Source: Chitinophagaceae bacterium (GTDB lineage Bacteria; Bacteroidota; Bacteroidia; Chitinophagales; Chitinophagaceae). From it: a stretch of 64,000 nt of DNA. The stretch lies in assembly GCA_019745155.1 (NCBI GenBank), contig JAIETM010000003.1, forward strand, positions 124,001 to 188,000, written 5' to 3'. This document shows, one piece after another, positions 34,247 to 43,318 of this stretch (its first letter is position 1; each line of letters begins with the position of its first letter). The notes under the pieces are model-generated. The model was not told the origin of the DNA. It ran no database searches and worked only from the letters and a program-made list of their open reading frames with translations. Made by a program: the position numbers and the translations under genes.

Positions 34247-35236
34247 TTAATACTCAGGCAAAACCGGCTTTGTACCGAAAATGCTATCAATCTTGGTCAT
34301 AATCTCTTCAGTCAGCAAAGGCAATACATTTAATGCCTTCAGGTTCTCTTCCAACTGGTGACGTTTGGTAGCACCCAAAATTGCTGTTGTTACATTGGGA
34401 TTCTTCACACACCAAGCAATGCTAAGGGCAGCCATACTGCAACCCAGTTCATCTGCCAACTGTTGGTATGCGCGAACCTTATTCAGCTTCTCCTCTACAA
34501 ATGTTCTATCCTTCAGCCATTCAAAACCAGGAATCGATAAGCGTGCATCTTCAGGAATGCCGTTATTGTATTTACCGGTAAGTAAGCCACTGGCCAGCGG
34601 GCTCCAAATAGTAGTGCCCAAACCCACATTCTTAAACACCTGCAGGTAATCATTCTCCAGTTTATACCTGTTAAACAAGTTGTATTCGGGTTGTTCTACA
34701 GACGGACCAATTAATCTATAATCAGCTGCTACGCGATGTGCTTCCATGATTTCCACACCACTCCACTCACTCGTACCCCAATACAAAATCTTACCCTGCT
34801 GAATTAAGGTATTCATGGTTTGCACCACTTCTTCAATCGGCGTGTTTTTATCAGGTCTGTGACAGAAATACAAATCCAGGTAATCCGTTTGCAAACGCTG
34901 CAAAGCTTCATGACAGGCTTCTGTGAGATGTTTACGGCTTAAGCCGGTCTGGTTGGGCTTATTGTTCTTACCTCGCCAACCAAAGAAGGCTTTGGAAGAA
35001 ACTGTATAGGATGTACGGTCCCATCCTTTCTTCTTCAACACACGCCCCATCATTTTCTCACTTTCACCCAATGCGTATACTTCTGCATTGTCGAAGAAAT
35101 TAATACCGCTGTCATAAGCCACACCCATTAATTCATCGGCTATGCTGTCATCAATCTGCTTGTGAAAAGTAACCCAGCTACCATAGCTGAGTACGCTCAA
35201 TTGCAGGCCCGTTCTGCCCATTCTTCTATATTCCAT
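34247..35236 (-). CDS. aldo/keto reductase (Kv-beta / YghZ-like branch)
   Basis: 329 aa NADPH-dependent oxidoreductase, (beta/alpha)8 barrel. MEYRRMGRTGLQLSVLSYGS, DSGINFFDNAEVYALGESEK (catalytic Asp, Tyr), VSSKAFFGWRGKNNKPNQTG (catalytic Lys), DYLDLYFCHRPD (catalytic His) and AILGATKRHQLEENLKAL (cofactor binding). This is the voltage-gated potassium channel beta-subunit-like branch; the substrate is probably a small aldehyde. Single gene. Confidence 0.93.
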   Translation of the reverse strand: MEYRRMGRTGLQLSVLSYGSWVTFHKQIDDSIADELMGVAYDSGINFFDNAEVYALGESEKMMGRVLKKKGWDRTSYTVSSKAFFGWRGKNNKPNQTGLSRKHLTEACHEALQRLQTDYLDLYFCHRPDKNTPIEEVVQTMNTLIQQGKILYWGTSEWSGVEIMEAHRVAADYRLIGPSVEQPEYNLFNRYKLENDYLQVFKNVGLGTTIWSPLASGLLTGKYNNGIPEDARLSIPGFEWLKDRTFVEEKLNKVRAYQQLADELGCSMAALSIAWCVKNPNVTTAILGATKRHQLEENLKALNVLPLLTEEIMTKIDSIFGTKPVLPEY

Positions 35237-35286
35237 GTTGTGTGATTTAGTACTGCAATATTACCAACAAAAAGCCCGCTTGTTCA

Positions 35287-35862
35287 CTAATAGTAAGTGC
35301 TGTCAGGCAGAATCATGGTACCGCTGGATTGGAAGATGGTAATGTTGCTGAAAGACTGATCAGCCTGCATACCATTGGTACCATATTTTAATTGCCAAGG
35401 GTTGGCATATTTAATCTTGACAGGCTTGTCTGTATAAAACAATTGCCGATTTTGATCCCACCATAACTCTTTACACCATAGCGTATCACCCATACGGTTA
35501 AATACCACTACGCTATCGCGCAAGAAGACTTTGCTTTGATTTTCTACATAGCGGCCATAGCGGGCGTTCAACTGACTCTCTACTTGTTTTAAGCTATCGT
35601 AAAAATCGACATGCAAAGTTTTAGGAAACTCCACCATGGTGGAATCCAGCTGATATCGCAACATCAATGGTGCTGTAAGCCGGGCTTTGATTCGGCCACC
35701 CTGGCTCATAAAGCTCTCTATTTGCTTCCCTTCTTCTACACCAAGCCTGGCTGTACTCAATCCCCGAACCTCATTAATATCATTCTCACAACTGTAAAGA
35801 AAAAAGCAGCCCATAATCAGAGCTGCCAAAAATCTTTTGCTATGGAAGCATGCATTAATCAT
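35287..35862 (-). CDS. lptC: LPS export protein LptC-like lipoprotein
   Basis: 191 aa. N-terminal MINACFHSKRFLAALIMGCF with lipobox-like LYSC (Cys near residue 21). The LptC domain follows (LSTARLGVEEGKQIESFMSQ, RLTAPLMLRYQLDSTMVEFP, LHVDFYDSLKQVESQLNARY, TDKPVKIKYANPWQLKYGTN). LptC connects the inner-membrane LptBFG with LptA in LPS transport. The gene overlaps the end of the upstream barrel-protein gene by 8 bases, so the cluster is co-translated. Confidence 0.85.
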   Translation of the reverse strand: MINACFHSKRFLAALIMGCFFLYSCENDINEVRGLSTARLGVEEGKQIESFMSQGGRIKARLTAPLMLRYQLDSTMVEFPKTLHVDFYDSLKQVESQLNARYGRYVENQSKVFLRDSVVVFNRMGDTLWCKELWWDQNRQLFYTDKPVKIKYANPWQLKYGTNGMQADQSFSNITIFQSSGTMILPDSTYY

Positions 35863-37234
35863 ACTTACGCTTCTGGAACCAGATATCACTTAAGCTAACA
35901 CCAACTGCAACACGGAAGAAATTCTCAGTTACAACACTGTTGTTGCCACCACGTCTGCCATATTCCAAAGTAGTATTCAAAATAGTGAACTGATAATCAT
36001 AAGAACGCCATTTTCTGATCGGCATACCTGCACCCATGCTTACAGACCAAATATTCAACTGGTTTCCATTAGCGTTAATGTAATCCTTACCATAGTTAAA
36101 TCCTAAGCGATAATTCACCGCACTCCAGTAAGAACGACCTGTAACGGGATCAGGACAAAACTGTCCGCCCATTCTTGCCATCCAACTATTAAAGGGACGG
36201 TCATTGGGCTCGAAATCTGAACGGTAACTGCTCCACTGTGTGCTGCTATACTCTGCACCGAAGCTCCATCTTTCAAAAAGGCCACGTGAGTTGGATGATC
36301 TGCCTATCAACATAAAGCCTGCAGCATAACTCACCGGTAAAGCAATCTTACCTCTAACGCCGGTAACACCTAAAACACTATCCAATCTGCTGAAGCCGCC
36401 GTTATTATCGTACAATATGGTTTCCTTTCTGATATCCTGTGTGCCGGAAAGCGATTGACCCAGTGAGACTGTTGCACCAAACCTTAAAGCAACAGTTTGT
36501 GTGAGACCAGCTTTGGTATCATCCTTACTGCTGATATTCGTTTCGTACTGTGTACCAGCATTTACAAATGGAGCAGAGAATGAGATAAGTGACTGAGAGT
36601 TGGATGAATAGTAGAAAGCAGTATCGTTCACAAAATCTTTACGCGTATTGGTTTCTTTACGACCGAAATTGTATCCGGTATTTACACCCAAACTAAACTT
36701 GCCCCAGCGCTTGCCAATACCAATAAACGCCTGGTTTAAACCGCCACTGCCTTTGTATGTGGTGATCAGGCTATCGATGCCACCTACTTTTTCTCCATTC
36801 TGTATATCGTAATTAATGCGGCTTAATTGACGCATACCAAAAGCAAAGCCGATTTTCTTCTTCTTGCTCAATGGAACACCCAAAGCAACATATGCTGGAG
36901 TGAAGTTGACAGAGTTAAATGAGCTTGCACCACCCTGGCTACGCAATGTTCTGCTATCAATTGACAAACCCAAGTCATAGGAGGTAACAAAGAAATTACT
37001 GTATGAAGCAGGGTTATTAAAGTTGATGGTCTGGCCATTGTTATTGGTTAACCCATCTGCATAAGCAGCCGACATGCCACCCATGGCTTTATGGATAAAA
37101 TGCTGGCCGTAGAAATAGTCGCCAATACCGTAACGAGAGTAAGGAGAGTTCTCCTGGGCAGTCAGGGAGGCAACAGCCAACAATGACAGGAAAAGTGCAG
37201 TTGTTCTAATGGTTGTTTTGCTCACTGATCGCAT
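35855..37234 (-). CDS. outer membrane beta-barrel protein (unassigned)
   Basis: 459 aa, signal peptide MRSVSKTTIRTTALFLSLLA ending near LTAQ. The mature start ENSPYSRYGIGDYFYGQHFI with MGGMSAAYADG is a frequent Bacteroidota envelope-protein opening with FadL-like features. It continues in alternating strands to FFRVAVGVSLSDIWFQKRKY. The gene overlaps coaX by 29 bases upstream and lptC by 8 bases downstream. Its position suggests a role in outer membrane or LPS assembly, but this is inference. Confidence 0.8.
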   Translation of the reverse strand: MRSVSKTTIRTTALFLSLLAVASLTAQENSPYSRYGIGDYFYGQHFIHKAMGGMSAAYADGLTNNNGQTINFNNPASYSNFFVTSYDLGLSIDSRTLRSQGGASSFNSVNFTPAYVALGVPLSKKKKIGFAFGMRQLSRINYDIQNGEKVGGIDSLITTYKGSGGLNQAFIGIGKRWGKFSLGVNTGYNFGRKETNTRKDFVNDTAFYYSSNSQSLISFSAPFVNAGTQYETNISSKDDTKAGLTQTVALRFGATVSLGQSLSGTQDIRKETILYDNNGGFSRLDSVLGVTGVRGKIALPVSYAAGFMLIGRSSNSRGLFERWSFGAEYSSTQWSSYRSDFEPNDRPFNSWMARMGGQFCPDPVTGRSYWSAVNYRLGFNYGKDYINANGNQLNIWSVSMGAGMPIRKWRSYDYQFTILNTTLEYGRRGGNNSVVTENFFRVAVGVSLSDIWFQKRKYD

Positions 37235-37934
37235 ACAAACCCTTGAAGATTAAATAAGGGTCGGCAAATATCTTGTTTTTCAGGTGAGGCACAAAAAAAG
37301 GCATATCCCCCCCGGTTAACAGCACGTTAAAGTTGCTGTATTTCAATGCGTAAGCATCAATAATACCATCAATTTCCTTGGCCATACCCAGGATTACCCC
37401 ACTCAGGAGGTTGGTTCGGGTATCGTAACCAATTAGTGGAAAATCGCTGGCAGCTTCCACCAATGGCAGCAGAGCTGTTTGTTCGTGCATGGCCCGGAAA
37501 CGCATTTGCATACCGGGAGAAATGCTACCACCGAGGAATTCGTGGCGATTATTGGTGTAATTATAGGTGATACAGGTTCCCAAACCAATGGCCAGGGTAT
37601 GTGTGCCCGGAAATTGATCTACAGCTGCAGAACAGATGGCTAAACGGTCTGCCCCAATGGTTTCAGGCTTTCCCACTGGTGTGGTAATGGGTAGTTTACT
37701 GGAAGCGCTCAGCAGGTGAAATCTTGTTGTTTTGGCCAACAATATTTCTATTTCCGGATTATGGGCAATCACGGAAGAGAGAATCGATTTTTTAGGCTGA
37801 AAGCGGGTAATTAAATCCTGAATCGTATCTGTATGATCATCTGCCAATACCACCACTTCATGCACTTCGCGCCCTGCGAAAACCGCACATTTCTTTCTGG
37901 AATTGCCAAAATCAAAACAAAGGGTTACTTCCAT
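37206..37934 (-). CDS. coaX: type III pantothenate kinase
   Basis: First step of coenzyme A synthesis (ATP-dependent phosphorylation of pantothenate). 242 aa, ASKHA fold. MEVTLCFDFGNSRKKCAVFA (phosphate 1), KPETIGADRLAICSAAVDQF, LAIGLGTCITYNYTNNRHEF, GGSISPGMQMRFRAMHEQTA and NVLLTGGDMPFF. Full length with all CoaX motifs. Start ATG 37934. Confidence 0.93.
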   Translation of the reverse strand: MEVTLCFDFGNSRKKCAVFAGREVHEVVVLADDHTDTIQDLITRFQPKKSILSSVIAHNPEIEILLAKTTRFHLLSASSKLPITTPVGKPETIGADRLAICSAAVDQFPGTHTLAIGLGTCITYNYTNNRHEFLGGSISPGMQMRFRAMHEQTALLPLVEAASDFPLIGYDTRTNLLSGVILGMAKEIDGIIDAYALKYSNFNVLLTGGDMPFFVPHLKNKIFADPYLIFKGLYAISEQNNH

Positions 37935-37941
37935 AGCACAA

Positions 37942-38583
37942 TTATAGGTCAAAGTTGAAACCTTTCAGCTCACGAAAATGCCCGTTTAGCTGAATTTTCT
38001 CTTTCAGGCTTTCGGTACCTGCTACCACCTGAATGGTTTTTTGCAAATGTCGCTTCAGGTATTCCAGTCGCTGCTCTTCCCGCATCAAGCCTAGCAACTC
38101 ATACTCTTCGTCTAAAGTAAGGCCGGTATGATGGGCAACATCATAACTGATTAAGTCTGCATCCGGCTTCTTGAAATCTTTCTGTACTTGCAAGAGACGA
38201 TGTAATTCACGTACCTGATTCAATACCTGCTGCATCATAGCCGCAAACTGGGCTGTTTGATTGGGCATATAATCTACAATGGCACCGCTGTATAATTTAT
38301 CCGGAATCTGCTTGATGTATTCCAATGCCCTAAAGATGCGCAGCCCTTTGCAGCGGATATCCATCTTACCATCTTCGTACACTTCTACAATCTCAGATAC
38401 TTCTACCAATGTACCCAACTCAGCAATACCATTCGCTAAAACAACTGGCATACCAAAGGGCTTGGCTTCAGCATAAGATTCCTGAATGAGTTGTTTATAG
38501 CGGGGTTCAAAGATGTGCAGGTTCAATGTTTCACCGGGGTAAACCACGATGCCCAAAGGAAAAATGGGAACAAAATTCATCAT
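37942..38583 (-). CDS. LON peptidase N-terminal (substrate-binding) domain protein
   Basis: 213 aa stand-alone Lon N-domain: FVPIFPLGIVVYPGETLNLH, IFEPRYKQLIQESYAEAKPF, GTLVEVSEIVEVYEDGKMDI and RCKGLRIFRALEYIKQ. A helical C-terminal half follows, including LDEEYELLGLMREEQRLEYL. It lacks AAA and protease domains. Function unknown. It is the first gene of the minus-strand run with coaX, the barrel protein and lptC (gap of 7 nt to coaX). Two adjacent Met codons at 38583 and 38580 can start it. Confidence 0.88.
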   Translation of the reverse strand: MMNFVPIFPLGIVVYPGETLNLHIFEPRYKQLIQESYAEAKPFGMPVVLANGIAELGTLVEVSEIVEVYEDGKMDIRCKGLRIFRALEYIKQIPDKLYSGAIVDYMPNQTAQFAAMMQQVLNQVRELHRLLQVQKDFKKPDADLISYDVAHHTGLTLDEEYELLGLMREEQRLEYLKRHLQKTIQVVAGTESLKEKIQLNGHFRELKGFNFDL

Positions 38584-38626
38584 GCAACAAATGTAGTCTT
38601 TGACTGCATTTGTGCAAGAGCCTTGT

Positions 38627-38634
38627 TATCTTCG
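38627..38634 (+). promoter_or_regulatory. -7-like element TATCTTCG of the glycosyltransferase gene
   Basis: One mismatch to TAnnTTTG, 16 nt before the ATG at 38651; third occurrence of this octamer in promoter position in the window. Confidence 0.4.
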
Positions 38635-38650
38635 ATTCGAAATCTTGTTC

Positions 38651-39415
38651 ATGTCTGCACTCTCAATTGTGATCATCACCTTCAACGAAGAAAAAAATAT
38701 TGCACGCTGTTTGCAGTCGGTGCAGTCTATTGCAGATGAAATTGTAGTGGTTGATTCGCTATCAACGGATGCGACCAAGACTATTGCAGCTGGCTTTCCT
38801 AATGTGCGCATCATTGATCAGGCGTTTCTGGGGTATATTGAACAAAAAAATCTGGCACTCGGTCTGGCAACACATACACATGTGCTGATGCTGGATGCAG
38901 ACGAGGCATTGAGTGATGCGTTGCTGGAATCCATTGTTGCAGAAAAGCAACAGGGCTTTCCATCTGCGGCTTATGCTATGAATCGTTGTACACATTTTAA
39001 CGGCACATGGATCAAACATGGTACCTGGTATCCCGATACCAAAATTAGGTTGATACGAAAAGATGCAGGTAAATGGGGTGGCATCAATCCGCATGATAGT
39101 ATTGTTCTAAATCAAGGTATTCGCACAAGTAAACTAAAAGGCGATATTCTGCATTACAGTTATAACAGTATGGATGAAGTTGTGGCGCAGAATAATCGAT
39201 TTACTACGATTCAGGCTAAAGCCATGTTTGAAAGAGGTAAGCGTTCTAACTGGTTCAAGATTTTATTCAGTCCGCTTGTTGCATTTGTATCAGGCTATTT
39301 TTTTAAGCTGGGTTTTTTAGATGGCATGAATGGATTCTTTATCGCAAGAGCTGTCGCTTACCATACATTTCTCAAATACATCAAGCTTTACGATCTGCAG
39401 CAGAAAGCTGTATGA
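38651..39415 (+). CDS. family 2 glycosyltransferase (WaaE/KdtX-like)
   Basis: 254 aa GT-A enzyme. MSALSIVIITFNEEKNIARC, ADEIVVVDSLSTDATKTIA, NLALGLATHTHVLMLDADEA (DxD) and FNGTWIKHGTWYPDTKIRLI. A C-terminal hydrophobic stretch, FKILFSPLVAFVSGYFFKLG, is followed by FLDGMNGFFIARAVAYHTFL. Similar to LPS-core beta-1,4-glucosyltransferases. It overlaps the convergent O-antigen ligase-like gene by 35 bases at the 3' end. Confidence 0.9.
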   Translation: MSALSIVIITFNEEKNIARCLQSVQSIADEIVVVDSLSTDATKTIAAGFPNVRIIDQAFLGYIEQKNLALGLATHTHVLMLDADEALSDALLESIVAEKQQGFPSAAYAMNRCTHFNGTWIKHGTWYPDTKIRLIRKDAGKWGGINPHDSIVLNQGIRTSKLKGDILHYSYNSMDEVVAQNNRFTTIQAKAMFERGKRSNWFKILFSPLVAFVSGYFFKLGFLDGMNGFFIARAVAYHTFLKYIKLYDLQQKAV

Positions 39416-40577
39416 AGACTGATGCGCTAAGTGCGAAAATCACCACACCAAACTGCCCTTCCAAACTATCATCTGTAATCAGGGGTAATACTAACACGAG
39501 TATCGCTGGCAAATACCGAAACGATAGCTGACGCAACAGGAATATCAGACCAAGTGTACAACTCAATACTCCCAATAAACCCGCGCCGGCAAAATAGATC
39601 ACCCATTGATTGGTGGGCAGGAAACGTTCTGCCTGTAATGTATGCGGAAAGTATTGCTGATGCCAGGCATCTATAGCAGTACGAATATCACCAAAACCCA
39701 CACCCAGCAAAGGATTTTCGCTGCCAATAGCCCAGCCCGCTTTCCAAGATAATACCCTGGCACCATCTGAGGAACCTTGCTGAAAAATACCATTGGTGTA
39801 ATGACTCAAATCGTACAATACGTATTGTACACGCATCTGCAGTGTAGGCAAAAATGCATAAGCTGCAACTGCGATGAATATTAAGAACACCAATAACTGA
39901 ACCGCTTGTATGCGATACGTTTTTTGCAAGAGTGCTTGTACAATCCAAACACCCGCAGCAAGATACAAGGCTAACAAGCCGGTCTTTGCAGCCAGAAAAT
40001 GTAAAAAGATAGTTTCAACCGCAACAACTGCATAAGCTATATAACGCTGTTGCATAGAGGCCAATTGATGTACACTGTAGAGCAAAGCCAACATACACAA
40101 CACCATCCACCAGCTCAGGCGAATGTGATCGCTATCCATTGGTACGGGCATCACTTTGGCAAACTGATAACTGGCATTGATAGCAGCAGGATCAGCCGCA
40201 TACTGAACCAAGGTGTACACAATCGCACTTAGCAGAAAGCCATGCATGACCCAAATCAACTGGAATAGCTGCCGCTTATTCAGTGATACAGCTGCAAAAG
40301 CCAATCCAATACTCAACAAAGGTAGTTTCACTTCCACGCTGCGCCAGAGCAGGTCTGTATGTGTTGTCCAAATCAATGAAATCACCACTGGCAGGATTAG
40401 CAGTAACCCACCAATTAGCCAATATTTATACGCGCGCAATTGCAAAAGCAATGGAAGCACAATCAAGATACTACCAACAGATAAAAGTGCCCTGCTGTAC
40501 AACAAACCTGCACATAGCAGTATTGTGCAGCAAAGCAGCCAGTAAACAGCGGATTTATTTTTCAACAGCTGGGCCAT
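39381..40577 (-). CDS. O-antigen ligase-like polytopic membrane protein
   Basis: 398 aa with about 10-12 membrane helices. The large periplasmic loop carries the WaaL/Wzy-type signature: SSDGARVLSWKAGWAIGSEN then PLLGVGFGDIRTAIDAWHQQ and QAERFLPTNQWVIYFAGAGL. It would ligate O-antigen or polymerise a glycan on the periplasmic face. The start at 40577 is preferred; a longer frame overlaps the divergent meaB start. Its end overlaps the glycosyltransferase gene, consistent with a shared surface-glycan role. Confidence 0.85.
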   Translation of the reverse strand: MAQLLKNKSAVYWLLCCTILLCAGLLYSRALLSVGSILIVLPLLLQLRAYKYWLIGGLLLILPVVISLIWTTHTDLLWRSVEVKLPLLSIGLAFAAVSLNKRQLFQLIWVMHGFLLSAIVYTLVQYAADPAAINASYQFAKVMPVPMDSDHIRLSWWMVLCMLALLYSVHQLASMQQRYIAYAVVAVETIFLHFLAAKTGLLALYLAAGVWIVQALLQKTYRIQAVQLLVFLIFIAVAAYAFLPTLQMRVQYVLYDLSHYTNGIFQQGSSDGARVLSWKAGWAIGSENPLLGVGFGDIRTAIDAWHQQYFPHTLQAERFLPTNQWVIYFAGAGLLGVLSCTLGLIFLLRQLSFRYLPAILVLVLPLITDDSLEGQFGVVIFALSASVFIQLSAADRKA

Positions 40578-40618
40578 GTGGTCCCGAAATTCGTACTTCA
40601 GCACTACTTTAGCAAAGT

Positions 40619-41515
40619 ATGTGGCAGGAACTATTGATTGAACTGCAGGCAGGCAACAGAAAAGCACTGGCACGCGCCATTTCTCTGGTAGAAAATGCGC
40701 ATGAAGGTTATTATGATTTTCTGAAGCAATTACCCAACGCCCATACCAATGTAATCGGCATTACTGGTCCGCCGGGTGCTGGTAAAAGCACTTTAGTGGA
40801 TGCGTTGATTGCAGCACTCACAGCGCAATCGAAAAAAGTGGGTGTACTCTGTGTAGACCCCTCTTCTCCATTTAATCTCGGCGCTTTGCTCGGCGATCGT
40901 ATTCGTATGAATGAATGGTATACCCATCCGGATGTATTTATACGTTCCTTAGCTACCAGAGGCAGTTTGGGTGGATTACATCCCAAGATTATTGAGATCA
41001 CTGATGTGATGAAAGCAGCGGGTTTTGACCATATAATCGTAGAAACGGTTGGTGTAGGGCAAAGTGAGATTGAAATTGCCGGCCTTGCGGATACAACAGT
41101 GGTGGTAGTGGTACCTGAAGCAGGCGATGAAGTGCAGACCATGAAGGCTGGACTGATGGAGATAGCCGACATCTTTGTGGTGAACAAGGCCGACAGGCCC
41201 GATGCGGATATGTTTGTCCGCAATCTTCGCTTGATGATGGCCCCAGCTTTTCAGACAGCAAAGCACGAGATTGCGATTGTAAAAACAGTGGCATCTAGGA
41301 AGGAAGGAACGAATGAATTGTATGCTGCATTATTGGCACATCAGCACGTAGCCAAACAAAACGAACGTAAATTCTGGTTATTGGCAGAGCGCGCCTACCA
41401 CATTATTCAGCAGGATCGAATGAAGGATATTGACAAAGCTGTATTAAAGAAAAGTATTGCTGCCCAATACAATGATCAGTTCAACTTGTATGCACTGATA
41501 GAACAATTTCAATAA
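40619..41515 (+). CDS. meaB: methylmalonyl-CoA mutase-associated GTPase MeaB (ArgK family)
   Basis: 298 aa G3E P-loop GTPase that protects and reloads B12-dependent methylmalonyl-CoA mutase. Walker A GPPGAGKSTLVDALIAALTA, SPFNLGALLGDRIRMNEW, LATRGSLGGLHPKI, DHIIVETVGVGQSEIEIAGL (switch II) and FVVNKADRPDAD (NKxD). The mutase is not in the window. It shares the cobalamin theme with the split metH, but they are not linked. Confidence 0.93.
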   Translation: MWQELLIELQAGNRKALARAISLVENAHEGYYDFLKQLPNAHTNVIGITGPPGAGKSTLVDALIAALTAQSKKVGVLCVDPSSPFNLGALLGDRIRMNEWYTHPDVFIRSLATRGSLGGLHPKIIEITDVMKAAGFDHIIVETVGVGQSEIEIAGLADTTVVVVVPEAGDEVQTMKAGLMEIADIFVVNKADRPDADMFVRNLRLMMAPAFQTAKHEIAIVKTVASRKEGTNELYAALLAHQHVAKQNERKFWLLAERAYHIIQQDRMKDIDKAVLKKSIAAQYNDQFNLYALIEQFQ

Positions 41516-41532
41516 ACCAATGTTTTTAAGTT

Positions 41533-41805
41533 ATGACCGAACCAACAATTGCACAAAAATTTCCCGCAGCTGTAAAAGTAGAGAAAGGCAAAACTTATGC
41601 CTGGTGTACCTGCGGCCTCAGTGAGAAACAGCCTTTATGCGATGGCAAACACAAAACCTTGGCCCGCGAAGAAAATGGTGAAACCATTATGCCTTTCAAG
41701 AGTTTAAAGTTTACAGCAGAAGAAGATGGTGAAGTATGGCTCTGCCAATGTAAGCAAACCAAGAACCCGCCTTTCTGTGATGGCAGTCATATGATTCTAG
41801 ATTAG
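41533..41805 (+). CDS. double CDGSH iron-sulfur protein
   Basis: 90 aa with two CDGSH-type [2Fe-2S] motifs: CTCGLSEKQPLCDGKHK and CQCKQTKNPPFCDGSHM, each with three Cys and one His. Such small proteins (mitoNEET-like) act in redox or Fe-S handling. It starts 17 nt after meaB. Its stop overlaps the stop of the convergent gene by 3 bases. Confidence 0.93.
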   Translation: MTEPTIAQKFPAAVKVEKGKTYAWCTCGLSEKQPLCDGKHKTLAREENGETIMPFKSLKFTAEEDGEVWLCQCKQTKNPPFCDGSHMILD

Positions 41806-42695
41806 AAATAATTTAGCTCTATCACTTTATTTGAATAATTAGACCTTATTTCCTTTATTAAATCAGTTCTGATCTTTTCCATTCTCAATCTATCTTTCAT
41901 TATTTTTTTACTGATATCAATATTTTGATCCATGAGTTTATACTCGTTGTACCAAGTACGAACCCTACGATAAGTGTATAGAGAAGGATCTATATTTGGA
42001 AAATTTTTATTTCTTGTTTGTGTAGCTAAATAAACCCCTACACAATAAAATTTGTCTCCAAGTGATGCTTCAGGTTTATTGGCATAAAGACAGAAGAATT
42101 TAGGATCAGATGCCAAATTGAGGATATTTGCATTTGCTATTTTTGAAAAATCAAAAACTTCACTTATATAATATTCATTCTCAAGAACTTCTTTACCATC
42201 AATAAATTTAGAACTACCCAAATAATCAACTACGAAAACGTAAATACTATTTTCATCTCCTTTTGGATTTTTCTTTAGTGTATTCTTGAATTTAGATTGA
42301 TACTCTTTAATCATTAAATCCTTTTTTTTACGTGCAACTTCTATTTCTAACTCAATGACTCTTTTTTGAATATCATATTCATCTTGACACTTTTTTAGTT
42401 TATTTTCATATTCTTTTTCAATTCTTGACTCCTCCTCTGATAATATTCTTTGACAAATTGTACAACCTTCTTTACGATGAGCTTTACACTGAGGAGACAC
42501 CCTAGCCGCATTTGACTCAACCCATATACTTTTTGAATATAAATTTTCTAACGCTTTTTCTTTCTGATCATGTGCTTCCTTAGTACAATTATTTTTTATA
42601 TAATAAATTTTCTCAAATCGCTCGCTAAATGTTTGTGCACTTAACTCAAGACTTAGTACACTAATAAAGAAAAATGAGAGAATACTTTTAAACAT
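41802..42695 (-). CDS. exported coiled-coil protein of unknown function (AT-rich block)
   Basis: Not recognised. 297 aa with signal peptide MFKSILSFFFISVLSLELSA. Residues about 75-140 are a charged coiled coil (EEESRIEKEYENKLKKCQDE and following), preceded by cysteines in CKAHRKEGCTIC that could bind metal or form disulfides. The C-terminal half is mixed alpha/beta. The gene is visibly AT-rich with A/T-ending codons, unlike its left neighbours. It follows the lipoprotein gene by about 23 nt. Confidence 0.78.
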   Translation of the reverse strand: MFKSILSFFFISVLSLELSAQTFSERFEKIYYIKNNCTKEAHDQKEKALENLYSKSIWVESNAARVSPQCKAHRKEGCTICQRILSEEESRIEKEYENKLKKCQDEYDIQKRVIELEIEVARKKKDLMIKEYQSKFKNTLKKNPKGDENSIYVFVVDYLGSSKFIDGKEVLENEYYISEVFDFSKIANANILNLASDPKFFCLYANKPEASLGDKFYCVGVYLATQTRNKNFPNIDPSLYTYRRVRTWYNEYKLMDQNIDISKKIMKDRLRMEKIRTDLIKEIRSNYSNKVIELNYF

Positions 42696-42718
42696 AAAAT
42701 CAGTAATAAGATTAAAGA

Positions 42719-43318
42719 CTATGGTACAACTGGAGGATTTATTGTTTGAAAAAAATATTCACCAAAACGAACTTCTAAGTTTGTAGATGTGATTTTCAAC
42801 CAACCATAAACATCCTCTCTTTTTGAGTTTTGGAATCGAAGGGCATAATAAAAAGTACCGGGTATCCTATTCGACCAACTAGTTTGACCTCGTGGTTTAA
42901 CAAACTCGACTGATCCTGAGGTTGTGGTTAAAAAAGTCCAAGGAACTACCGCCCCACTATTATAACGAGCTGCCAAATTTCCGTTATTCTCCCTTATAAA
43001 GAATCCAAATCCTGGATTACCAGAAGATGTAATACTTATACCAATAGATGCAATAGAATCACTCACAAATAGCCTTTTCCCAAAGCCGGTTGCCGCAATA
43101 AGGCTCACCCCTTCAATTGAAAAGCTCCTACTTGTTTGTCTGAAGCTATTGAATTCATTACTAGTAAAAACCAAATCTAAACTTCCCTTTACTTGACTTG
43201 ATATTCTTCCCTCAACAAGTGTTTCCTTATTACAAGAAGCAATTACAAATAAAGTAATTGTGAATAAGATAAACTTAAGTACTCCAAAAACCACTTTTTT
43301 AATGCCCAAAAAGTCCAT
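42719..43318 (-). CDS. putative lipoprotein of unknown function (AT-rich block)
   Basis: Not recognised. 199 aa. N-terminal hydrophobic signal ends in FVIASC (lipobox), then NKETLVEGRISSQ. The rest is beta-rich with several Ser/Thr/Gly turns (SGNPGFGFFIREN, YALRFQNSKREDVYGWLKIT). Its start overlaps the end of the upstream 643-aa gene by 20 bases, so the two are translated together. Confidence 0.75.
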   Translation of the reverse strand: MDFLGIKKVVFGVLKFILFTITLFVIASCNKETLVEGRISSQVKGSLDLVFTSNEFNSFRQTSRSFSIEGVSLIAATGFGKRLFVSDSIASIGISITSSGNPGFGFFIRENNGNLAARYNSGAVVPWTFLTTTSGSVEFVKPRGQTSWSNRIPGTFYYALRFQNSKREDVYGWLKITSTNLEVRFGEYFFQTINPPVVP

